Assembly (NCBI RefSeq): GCF_018070565.1
Contig: NZ_JAGPXL010000009.1
Span: forward strand, 1-64,000
Direction: 5' to 3'
Length of the DNA: 64,000 nt
Source of the DNA: Streptomyces sp. B93
GTDB lineage: Bacteria; Actinomycetota; Actinomycetes; Streptomycetales; Streptomycetaceae
A program made the translations under genes and the position numbers. The stretch's first letter is position 1. Every line of letters begins with the position of its first letter. The notes below the pieces were generated by a model. The model did no database searches. It saw only the letters and a list, made by a program, of their open reading frames with translations, and was not told where the DNA came from. Below, piece after piece: positions 57,457-64,000 of the stretch.

Positions 57457-58727
57457 CCGCGCCCGGCGAGGAGATGCACGCGCTGGTGGAGCGGCTGTAC
57501 CCGCTGTGCCGGAGCATCACCGGCGACGGGGTGCGGGCCACCCTGGACATCGTCGGCGAGTACGTGCCGCTGGACGTGCACGAGGTGCCGACGGGGACGC
57601 AGGTCCTCGACTGGACGGTGCCGCAGGAGTGGAACATCCGCGACGCGTACATCGCCGACGCCGGCGGCAACCGCGTCGTCGACTTCGCCGCGTCCAGCCT
57701 GCACGTGCTCGGCTACAGCGTGCCGGTGAAGCGGACCATGCCGCTGGCCGAGCTGCGCGCACACCTGCACACCCTGCCGGACCACCCGACCTGGGTGCCG
57801 TACCGCACCAGCTACTACCAGCCGCGATGGGGGTTCTGCCTGGCCCAGGAGACCCTGGACGCGTTGCCGGACGGCGAGTACGAGGTGTGCGTCGACTCCA
57901 CGCTCGCCGACGGCCACCTCACCTACGCCGAGCACGTGGTCCCCGGGCAGGTCCCGGACGAGGTGATCGTCTCCTGCCACGTCTGCCACCCGTCGCTGGC
58001 CAACGACAACCTCGCCGGGATCGCGGTGGCGGTGTACCTGGCCCGCTGGCTGGCCGAGCGGACGCCGTACTACACCTACCGGTTCCTGTTCGCGCCCGGC
58101 ACCATCGGGGCGATCACCTGGCTGGCCCGCAACGCGGAGCGGATCGACCGGGTCAGGCACGGTCTGGTGCTGGCCTGCGCGGGCGATCCGGGGCAGCTGA
58201 CGTACAAGCGGAGCAGGCGCGGGGACGCGGAGATCGACCGGGTGCTGGAGCATGTGCTGACCGTCTCCGAACGCCCGCACCGGGTCGTCGGGTTCACCCC
58301 GTACGGGTACGACGAGCGGCAGTTCTGCTCGCCCGGTTTCAATCTGGGCGTGGGCTCGCTCACCCGCACCCCGTACGCGGGCTACCCCGAGTACCACACC
58401 TCGGCGGACGACCTGGACTTCGTCTCCCCGGAGGCGATGGCCGACACGCTCGCCGTGTGCCGTGAGGCGTTCGCCGTGCTGGACCGCAACCGGCGGTACG
58501 TCAACCTCAGCCCCTACGGCGAACCGCAGCTCGGCAGGCGGGGGCTGTACGACTCGCTCGGCGGGCGCAGCGACGCCAAGGAGGCCCAGATGGCGATGCT
58601 GTGGGTGCTGAACCTCTCCGACGGCGAGCACAGTCTGCTGGACGTCGCCGAGCGGTCCGGGCTGCCGTTCGACACCGTCGCCGCGGCGGCCGACGCCCTG
58701 GGCGCCGCCGGGCTGATCAAGGCATGA
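57453..58727 (+). CDS. DUF4910 aminopeptidase-like metalloprotein with winged-helix C-terminus
   Basis: 424 residues from GTG 57453 (GTGA overlap). N-terminal part: LVERLYPLCRSITGDGVRAT, then QVLDWTVPQEWNIRDAYIAD and VDFAASSLHVLGYSVPVK, typical of DUF2172/DUF4910 proteins. The M28-like core has VSCHVCHPSLANDNLAGIAV (about 172-191, metal-binding His/Asp) and PGFNLGVGSLTRTPYAGYPE, then YHTSADDLDFV (His about 315). A winged-helix tail (about 370-424) reads AMLWVLNLSDGEHSLLDVAE and GLPFDTVAAAADALGAAGLI. The zinc-peptidase-like fold suggests cleavage of an amide, perhaps of a sugar-linked acyl or aminoacyl group. The reaction is unknown; no signal peptide, so cytoplasmic. Confidence 0.85.
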   Translation: MTAPGEEMHALVERLYPLCRSITGDGVRATLDIVGEYVPLDVHEVPTGTQVLDWTVPQEWNIRDAYIADAGGNRVVDFAASSLHVLGYSVPVKRTMPLAELRAHLHTLPDHPTWVPYRTSYYQPRWGFCLAQETLDALPDGEYEVCVDSTLADGHLTYAEHVVPGQVPDEVIVSCHVCHPSLANDNLAGIAVAVYLARWLAERTPYYTYRFLFAPGTIGAITWLARNAERIDRVRHGLVLACAGDPGQLTYKRSRRGDAEIDRVLEHVLTVSERPHRVVGFTPYGYDERQFCSPGFNLGVGSLTRTPYAGYPEYHTSADDLDFVSPEAMADTLAVCREAFAVLDRNRRYVNLSPYGEPQLGRRGLYDSLGGRSDAKEAQMAMLWVLNLSDGEHSLLDVAERSGLPFDTVAAAADALGAAGLIKA

Positions 58728-60010
58728 CGCCGATGACCACCGAGGAGACGAGCACGACGCGCCCGGCCGGGTCCGCCCGGCGGGCCGTCGTCGGCCGCCT
58801 GTCCTGGGGCCTGGCCGACCAGGCGGCCTCCAGCATGACCAACTTCGCGGTGGGGATCTACGTGGCCCGCTCGCTCGGGCTGGCCGCGTTCGGCGCGTTC
58901 AGCCTGGCGTGGGTGACCTACGGCGTGGTGCTCAGCGTCTCCCGGGGTCTTGCCACCGATCCGCTGGTGGTGCGCTTCAGCGGGGTGCCGGAGAACCTCT
59001 GGCGGGGGGCGGTGGCCCGGTCCTCGGGCACCGCGCTCGGCGTCGGCGCCGCCGTCGGCGCGGCCTGCCTGGCGGCCGGTCTCGCCGTCGGCGGGGACGT
59101 GGGGCCCGCGTTCGCCTGCCTCGGTGTGACGCTGCCGGGGCTGATGCTCCAGGACGCCTGGCGGTACGCGTTCTTCGCCGCCGGCACCGGCCGCAAGGCG
59201 TTCGTCAACGACGTGGTGTGGGGCGTCGCGCTCGTCCCCGCCATGGTGGTGGCGGCCCGCGTGGGCAGCGTGGCGGCGTTCGTACTGGCCTGGGGCGCCT
59301 CCGCCGCGGTGGCCGCACTGTACGGCTGCGTCCAGTCCGGCATCCGGCCGCGCCTGGCCGGGGCGCGCGCCTGGGTCCGCGACCACCGTGACCTCGGCTA
59401 CCGGTACCTGGTCGAGAACACCTGCGTGAGCGGCGCGAGCCAGCTGCGCGCGTACGGGCTCGGCGCGATCGTCGGGGTCGGCGCCGTGGGCGCGGTCCGG
59501 GGCGCCGAGCTGCTGCTCGGTCCGTTCCTCGCCGTGCTGATGGGGCTGTCGCTGGTCACCGTCGCGGAGGCGGCGCGGGTGCTGCGGCGGGCCCCGCACC
59601 GGCTGGGCCCCTTCTGCCTGCTCCTCGGCGGCGGGCAGGCCGTCGCCGCGCTGCTGTGGGGCGCGGCACTGCTGCTGGTGCCGGACCGGCTCGGCGAGCT
59701 GGTGCTGGGCGGCGTCTGGAACTCCGCCTCCGAGCTGATCGTCCCGGCCACGCTCGGGGTCGCGGGCGCCGGGCTCGGCACCGGCGCGGCGGCCGGACTG
59801 CGCGCGCTCGGCGCGGCCCGGCGCAGCCTGCGCGCCCAGCTGTTCGCCTCCGCCTGCTATGTCGGCGGCGGGCTCGGTGGCGCGGCCGTGGGCGGCGTGA
59901 CCGGCTCGGCCTGGGGCGTCGCCGCCGCGACCGTCACCGCCTCGGCCGTGTGGTGGCTGCACCTGCGGTCGGCCCTGCGCGAGCACAACCGGAACCCATC
60001 CCCGAAGTGA
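58724..60010 (+). CDS. Wzx-like polysaccharide flippase
   Basis: 428 residues from ATG 58724 (ATGA overlap). About twelve to fourteen membrane helices. The N-terminus GRLSWGLADQAASSMTNFAV, GIYVARSLGLAAFGAFSLAW is the typical opening of MOP-superfamily oligosaccharide flippases. LQDAWRYAFFAAGTGRKAFV, YLVENTCVSGASQLRAYGLG and VGAVRGAELLLGPFLAVLM fit the repeated two-bundle design. It should carry undecaprenyl-linked repeat units across the membrane for polymerisation by the Wzy-like protein at 51272. Confidence 0.88.
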   Translation: MTPMTTEETSTTRPAGSARRAVVGRLSWGLADQAASSMTNFAVGIYVARSLGLAAFGAFSLAWVTYGVVLSVSRGLATDPLVVRFSGVPENLWRGAVARSSGTALGVGAAVGAACLAAGLAVGGDVGPAFACLGVTLPGLMLQDAWRYAFFAAGTGRKAFVNDVVWGVALVPAMVVAARVGSVAAFVLAWGASAAVAALYGCVQSGIRPRLAGARAWVRDHRDLGYRYLVENTCVSGASQLRAYGLGAIVGVGAVGAVRGAELLLGPFLAVLMGLSLVTVAEAARVLRRAPHRLGPFCLLLGGGQAVAALLWGAALLLVPDRLGELVLGGVWNSASELIVPATLGVAGAGLGTGAAAGLRALGAARRSLRAQLFASACYVGGGLGGAAVGGVTGSAWGVAAATVTASAVWWLHLRSALREHNRNPSPK

Positions 60011-60017
60011 GGACGTC

Positions 60018-60965
60018 ATGACCGCCCATCCCAGGCTGAGCATCGGCCTGCCCGTCTACAACGGCGAGGAGTACCTCGCCGAGTCGCTCGACGCCCTGCT
60101 CGGGCAGACCTACGAGGACTTCGAGCTGGTCATCTCCGACAACGCCTCGACCGACGGGACCGAGGACATCTGCCGCCGGTACGCGGCGAAGGACTCCCGC
60201 ATCCGGTACCTCCGGCTGCCCCGGAACATCGGCGCCGCCCCGAACCACAACCACGTGTTCACCGAGTGCCGCGGCGAGCTGTTCAAGTGGGCCTCGCACG
60301 ACGACCTGTACGCCCGTGACCTGCTGCGGCGCTGCGTGGAGGCGCTGGACGAGCGTCCGGACATCGTCCTCGCCCACTCCGACCAGGCGGTCATCGACGG
60401 CGACGGCCAGGTGAAGGTGCCCTACGAGTACTCACTGGCCACCGACTCGCCGCACGCGCCGGAGCGGTTCCGCAGCCTGCTGTTCGAGCCCGGCGGCGAC
60501 GACTTCTACGGGGTGATGCGGGCCGACATGCTCCGCAAGGTGAAGCCGCACGACAGCTACCACCACGCCGACCGCACCTTCGTCGCCGAGATCACCCTGC
60601 ACGGCCCCTTCCACCAGGTGCCGGAGCTGCTGTATTTCCGCCGCGACCACCCCACCCGCGCCGAGCGGGCGAACCCCTCCAAGCGATCCCGGTGCGTCAA
60701 CCTGGACCCGCGCCGCGCGGGCCTCCTGCACCCGACACCCCGGCTGCTCGCCGAGTACGTGTGGGGGTTCGTCTCGGCCATCCGGCGGGCGCCGCTGTCC
60801 CCGGCCGACCGGCGCGAGTGCTACCGGCACCTGGCCGCGTGGGCGACCAGCAGGGTCCGGCCGGGCGCGGGCGAGCGGGTCGAGGACCGCGCCCCGGTCG
60901 ACCCGGACCGCCTCACGGTCTCGGTGGACGCCCTCGTCGCGGGCCGCGAGGGGAGGCGGACGTGA
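60018..60965 (+). CDS. Family 2 glycosyltransferase
   Basis: 315 residues from ATG 60018 (GAGGAC upstream). GT-A fold: LSIGLPVYNGEEYLAESLDA, FELVISDNASTDGTEDICRR, NIGAAPNHNHVFTECRGELF and WASHDDLYARDLLRRCVEAL, with DD as the metal site. A lipid- or acceptor-binding C-terminal part (FYGVMRADMLRKVKPHDSYH) resembles WbbD/WsaE-like transferases. It adds one sugar of the repeat unit. Coupled (GTGA) to the pyruvyl transferase gene. Confidence 0.9.
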   Translation: MTAHPRLSIGLPVYNGEEYLAESLDALLGQTYEDFELVISDNASTDGTEDICRRYAAKDSRIRYLRLPRNIGAAPNHNHVFTECRGELFKWASHDDLYARDLLRRCVEALDERPDIVLAHSDQAVIDGDGQVKVPYEYSLATDSPHAPERFRSLLFEPGGDDFYGVMRADMLRKVKPHDSYHHADRTFVAEITLHGPFHQVPELLYFRRDHPTRAERANPSKRSRCVNLDPRRAGLLHPTPRLLAEYVWGFVSAIRRAPLSPADRRECYRHLAAWATSRVRPGAGERVEDRAPVDPDRLTVSVDALVAGREGRRT

Positions 60966-62170
60966 ACTCTCCCGTACGGGTGGGGGTGTTCGGCCTGCTC
61001 GGCTCCGGCAACCTCGGCAACGACGGCTCGCTGGAGGCGGTGCTCGGGTACCTGCGCGCCGCGCGCCCGGAGGCGGTCGTGGACGCGCTGTGCGGCGGCC
61101 CCGAGGCCGTCACGGCCCGGTACGGCATCCCCGCGACACGGCTGCACTGGTACCGCGGGGAGTACCGGACCGCCTCACGGGCGGGCGCGGTCGCGGGCAA
61201 GGGCCTGGGCAAGCTCGTCGACGTCTTCCGCACCGCGGCCTGGGTGCGGCGGCACGACGTGGTGATCGTGCCGGGCATGGGCGTCCTGGAGGCCACGCTG
61301 CCGCTGCGGCCGTGGGGGTTCCCGTACTCGCTGTTCCTGCTCTGCGCGAGCGGGCGGCTGCTCGGCACCCGGGTCGCGCTGGTCGGGGTCGGCGCCGCCC
61401 CGATCGGCGACCGGGCCACCCGGGCCCTGGTGCGCTGGTCGGCGCGGCTGGCCGCGTACCGGTCGTACCGGGACTCGCTGTCCCGGGACGCGATGCGGGC
61501 GATGGGCGTGGACACCGCCCGCGACGCGGTCCACCCGGACCTGGCGTTCGCCCTGCCGGCACCCAAGTCGGCCGCGGCCGAGCCCCGTTCGGTCTGCGTG
61601 GGCGTCATGGACTTCCACGGCGGCAACGATGACCGCGCCCGCGCCGACGAGATCCACCGCCGCTACCTCGACGGGGTCACCCGGTTCGTCCGGGCGCTGG
61701 TCGAGGAGGGCAGACGGGTCCGGCTGCTCACCGGCGACGCCTGCGACGCGCCGGTGGTCGCGGCGATCCTCGACGCGGTGGACTCGCCGCTGGTCAGCGC
61801 CGCCGAGGCGGGGTCGCTCGCCGACCTGATGAAGGAGACGGCGGCGGCCGACACCGTGGTGGCGACCCGCTACCACAACCTGGTCTGCGCGCTGAGGACG
61901 GGCACCCCGACGCTCGCGCTCAGCTACGCCGCCAAGAGCGACGCGCTGATGACGGAGATGGGCCTGGGCGCGTACCGCCACCCGGCCCGCGAGGTCGACG
62001 CCGACCGGCTGCTGGAGCGGTTCCGGGAGCTGGAGAAGCGGTCGGCGGAGCTGCGGCGGACCCTGGCCGAGCGGAACGCGGCCACCACCCGGAGCCTGGA
62101 GCACCAGTTCACCGCCCTGACGGCGGCGTTGTTCCCGGCGCCCGACCACACCTTGCGGGAGACGTCATGA
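60962..62170 (+). CDS. Polysaccharide pyruvyl transferase-family protein
   Basis: 402 residues from GTG 60962 (GTGA overlap). N-terminal VGVFGLLGSGNLGNDGSLEA, VLGYLRAARPEAVVDAL is the usual opening of this family (PF04230). DVVIVPGMGVLEATLPLRPW and GTRVALVGVGAAPI follow, and the C-terminal half has TVVATRYHNLVCALRTGTPT, LALSYAAKSDALMTEMGLG. Members put 4,6-ketal pyruvate on sugars using PEP, adding negative charge to the polymer. The GT-B-like fold is complete, with no signal peptide. Overlaps the 3,5-epimerase gene. Confidence 0.9.
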   Translation: MNSPVRVGVFGLLGSGNLGNDGSLEAVLGYLRAARPEAVVDALCGGPEAVTARYGIPATRLHWYRGEYRTASRAGAVAGKGLGKLVDVFRTAAWVRRHDVVIVPGMGVLEATLPLRPWGFPYSLFLLCASGRLLGTRVALVGVGAAPIGDRATRALVRWSARLAAYRSYRDSLSRDAMRAMGVDTARDAVHPDLAFALPAPKSAAAEPRSVCVGVMDFHGGNDDRARADEIHRRYLDGVTRFVRALVEEGRRVRLLTGDACDAPVVAAILDAVDSPLVSAAEAGSLADLMKETAAADTVVATRYHNLVCALRTGTPTLALSYAAKSDALMTEMGLGAYRHPAREVDADRLLERFRELEKRSAELRRTLAERNAATTRSLEHQFTALTAALFPAPDHTLRETS

Positions 62171-62733
62171 AGGCGACCGAAGTCCCTGCCATCGCGGGCG
62201 CGTACCTGTTCGAGCCGACGCCGTACGCCGACGAACGCGGCTTCTTCTGCCGCACCTTCGACGCCGACGTGGTCCGCTCGGTGGGCCTCGACCCGGACGC
62301 CTTCGTCCAGGACAGCGTCTCCCGCTCGGTCCGGGGCGTCCTGCGCGGCCTGCACCTGCGCTCCGGCGCGGGCGAGGCCAAGCTGGTGCGGTGCTCGTAC
62401 GGGGAGATCTTCGACGTGGTCGTGGACCTGCGGCCGGACTCGCCGACGTACCTGGGCCGGGCCTTCTTCGAACTGTCCGGCGAGACACAGAAGACCCTGT
62501 ACATCCCGGCGGGATGCGCGCACGGCTTCCAGGCGCTGACCGGGACGGCGGACACCTCGTACCGGATCGACCGCCCGCACGACCCGGCCGAGGACGTGAC
62601 CATCGCCCACGACGACCCGGACCTGGCCGTCCCCTGGCCACTGCCGGTCGCGTCGATGTCCCAGCGGGACCGGGAGGCACCGAGCCTCGCCGAGGTCCTG
62701 AAGCAGCTGGACCCGAAGCAGTTGGAGAGGTGA
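62167..62733 (+). CDS. rfbC: dTDP-4-dehydrorhamnose 3,5-epimerase-like protein (RfbC family)
   Basis: 188 residues from ATG 62167 (ATGA overlap). RmlC cupin: GAYLFEPTPYADERGFFCRT, QDSVSRSVRGVLRGLHLRSG with the catalytic-type His, GEAKLVRCSYGEIFDVVVDL and RPDSPTYLGRAFFELSGE, then YIPAGCAHGFQALTGTADTS and YRID with the usual Tyr. Length (about 185-200) matches RmlC. There is no rmlA/B/D in the window, so the substrate may be a different 4-keto NDP-sugar than the rhamnose intermediate, for example the product of the RfbF/methyltransferase/SDR set. Confidence 0.9.
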   Translation: MKATEVPAIAGAYLFEPTPYADERGFFCRTFDADVVRSVGLDPDAFVQDSVSRSVRGVLRGLHLRSGAGEAKLVRCSYGEIFDVVVDLRPDSPTYLGRAFFELSGETQKTLYIPAGCAHGFQALTGTADTSYRIDRPHDPAEDVTIAHDDPDLAVPWPLPVASMSQRDREAPSLAEVLKQLDPKQLER

Positions 62734-62740
62734 AGTCGGC

Positions 62741-64000
62741 GTGAACACCGAAGAGTTCTCGCTCCCCCGGTCCCGGGCGGCGAACGAGCGGCTGCACGAG
62801 CTGGTCCCGGGGGGCGCGCACACCTACGCCAAGGGCGACGACCAGTACCCCGAGGACCTGGCCCCGGTCATCAGCCACGGCAAGGGCGCCCACGTCTGGG
62901 ACGTCGACGGCAACCGCTACATCGAGTACGGCTCCGGCCTGCGGTCGGTCAGCCTCGGCCACGCCCACCCACGGGTGACCGAGGCGGTACGCCGCGAACT
63001 CGGCCGCGGCGGCAACTTCGTGCGCCCGTCCGTCATGGAGGTCGAGGCCGCGGAACGCTTCCTCGCCACGGTGCCGACCGCCGAGATGGTGAAGTTCGCG
63101 AAGAACGGCTCCGACGCCACCACCGCCGCGGTACGCCTGGCCCGCGCCGCCACCGGACGCCCGAAGGTGGCCGTCTGCGCGGACCACCCGTTCTTCTCGA
63201 CCGACGACTGGTTCATCGGTACGACGCCGATGTCCGCCGGAATCCCGGACACCGGCCTCACGGTGGGCTTCCCGTACGGCGACCTGGCCGCCACGGAGGA
63301 CCTGCTCACCCGCCACCAGGACGAGATCGCCTGCCTGATCCTGGAGCCCGCCACCCACACCGAGCCACCCCCCGGCTACCTCGCGGGCCTGCGCGCGCTG
63401 GCCGACCGGCACGGCTGCGTCCTGGTCTTCGACGAGATGATCACCGGCTTCCGCTGGTCCGAGGCGGGCGCCCAGGGCCTGTACGGCGTCGTCCCCGACC
63501 TCTCCACCTTCGGCAAGGCACTGGGCAACGGCTTCGCGGTCTCGGCGCTGGCCGGGCGCCGCGAACTGATGGAACGCGGCGGTCTGCGCGACTCCCACGA
63601 CCGGGTGTTCCTGCTGTCCACCACGCACGGCGCGGAGACGCACTCCCTGGCGGCCGCGATGGCCGTGCAGACCGTCTACACCGAGGAGGGCGTCACCGCG
63701 CGGCTGCACGCCCTCGGCGAGCGGCTGGCCGCCGGGGTCCGTGAGGCCGCGGCCGGCATGGGCGTCGGCGACCACGTCCTCGTCCGGGGCCGGGCCAGCA
63801 ACCTGGTCTTCGCCACCCTCGACGAGCGGGGGCGGCCGTCGCAGGAGTACCGCACCCTGTTCCTGCGCCGGCTCCTCGCGGGCGGCGTACTGGCCCCGTC
63901 GTTCGTGGTGTCCAGCGCGCTGGACGACACCGACATCGACCGGACCGTGGACGTCGTGGCCCAGGCGTGCGCGGTGTACCGGAAGGCGCTGGACGCGGGC
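62741..64000 (+). CDS. Class III aminotransferase, glutamate-1-semialdehyde-aminomutase-like, cut by window end
   Basis: Reads open from GTG 62741 (GGAGAGGTGA upstream) to the last base, 420 codons; the family is usually about 430-460, so little is missing. Motifs: LHELVPGGAHTYAKGDDQYP, GKGAHVWDVDGNRYIEYGSG, KFAKNGSDATTAAVRLARAA, VLVFDEMITGFRWSEAGAQG and STFGKALGNGFAVSALAGR with the PLP Lys at about 259. The GSA-aminomutase-like pattern in a polysaccharide locus, well away from haem genes, suggests amination of a sugar or acyl substituent, not tetrapyrrole synthesis. The operon may continue beyond the window. Confidence 0.9.
   Translation, partial: MNTEEFSLPRSRAANERLHELVPGGAHTYAKGDDQYPEDLAPVISHGKGAHVWDVDGNRYIEYGSGLRSVSLGHAHPRVTEAVRRELGRGGNFVRPSVMEVEAAERFLATVPTAEMVKFAKNGSDATTAAVRLARAATGRPKVAVCADHPFFSTDDWFIGTTPMSAGIPDTGLTVGFPYGDLAATEDLLTRHQDEIACLILEPATHTEPPPGYLAGLRALADRHGCVLVFDEMITGFRWSEAGAQGLYGVVPDLSTFGKALGNGFAVSALAGRRELMERGGLRDSHDRVFLLSTTHGAETHSLAAAMAVQTVYTEEGVTARLHALGERLAAGVREAAAGMGVGDHVLVRGRASNLVFATLDERGRPSQEYRTLFLRRLLAGGVLAPSFVVSSALDDTDIDRTVDVVAQACAVYRKALDAG

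Noticed and set aside
62741..64000. Glutamate-1-semialdehyde aminomutase of haem synthesis
   Set aside because: The family pattern fits, but it lies at the end of a polysaccharide operon with no tetrapyrrole genes near; a sugar-pathway role is more likely.

Overview
The window is very GC-rich actinobacterial DNA, almost certainly a Streptomyces chromosome. The evidence is codon use, a WhiJ-type XRE/DUF397/ATP-binding triad, a SepF paralogue, an mce operon with its own ATPase, rare TTA leucine codons in a few genes, and many 4-base stop/start overlaps. I saw no rRNA, tRNA, CRISPR array, insertion sequence, phage gene or attachment site.

Layout. (1) 1-12951, minus strand: a complete mce lipid-import operon. 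It reads ATPase, two YrbE/MlaE permeases, six MCE-domain proteins, four Mce-associated proteins, and a secreted lytic transglycosylase cut by the window start. (2) 13348-18056, plus strand: three secreted proteins sharing a TGCG motif, then a PucR-type regulator with two TTA codons. (3) 18053-19477, minus: DUF6099-like, MazG-like and SepF-like proteins. (4) 19708-26579: an SRPBCC protein, a four-gene coupled set (SDR, GT2, DUF2064, methyltransferase), a convergent molybdopterin membrane oxidoreductase with a small membrane partner, and a GT-C-like membrane protein. No described pathway obviously fits this set. (5) 26653-30697: TetR regulator, Old Yellow Enzyme, MarR regulator and a BCCT osmolyte transporter, with a palindrome-flanked promoter before the OYE. 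(6) 30932-36316: WhiJ-type triad, a lipoprotein with an apparently non-standard start, and a membrane NACHT NTPase. (7) 36624-64000 (runs off the end), plus: a large, tightly packed exopolysaccharide operon.

How the polysaccharide genes fit together. A priming glycosylphosphotransferase, an AlgD-like GDP-mannose 6-dehydrogenase, glycosyltransferases, two Wzz-like chain-length proteins, a Wzy/ligase-like membrane protein and a Wzx-like flippase form a Wzx/Wzy-type assembly line. An AsnB-type amidotransferase, a two-domain oxidoreductase, a heparinase-II/III-like lyase and a beta-helix lipoprotein suggest a uronic-acid-containing polymer. Embedded in it is a coupled cassette: nucleotidyltransferase, zinc-ribbon methyltransferase, PIG-L deacetylase, SDR, DUF4910 protein. 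Downstream come pyruvyl transferase, 3,5-epimerase and class-III aminotransferase genes. This looks like a route to an unusual nucleotide-activated sugar and is the best candidate here for something undescribed. A TTA codon in the dehydrogenase gene suggests developmental (bldA) control.

All functions come from reading translated sequence by eye. No database search was run.
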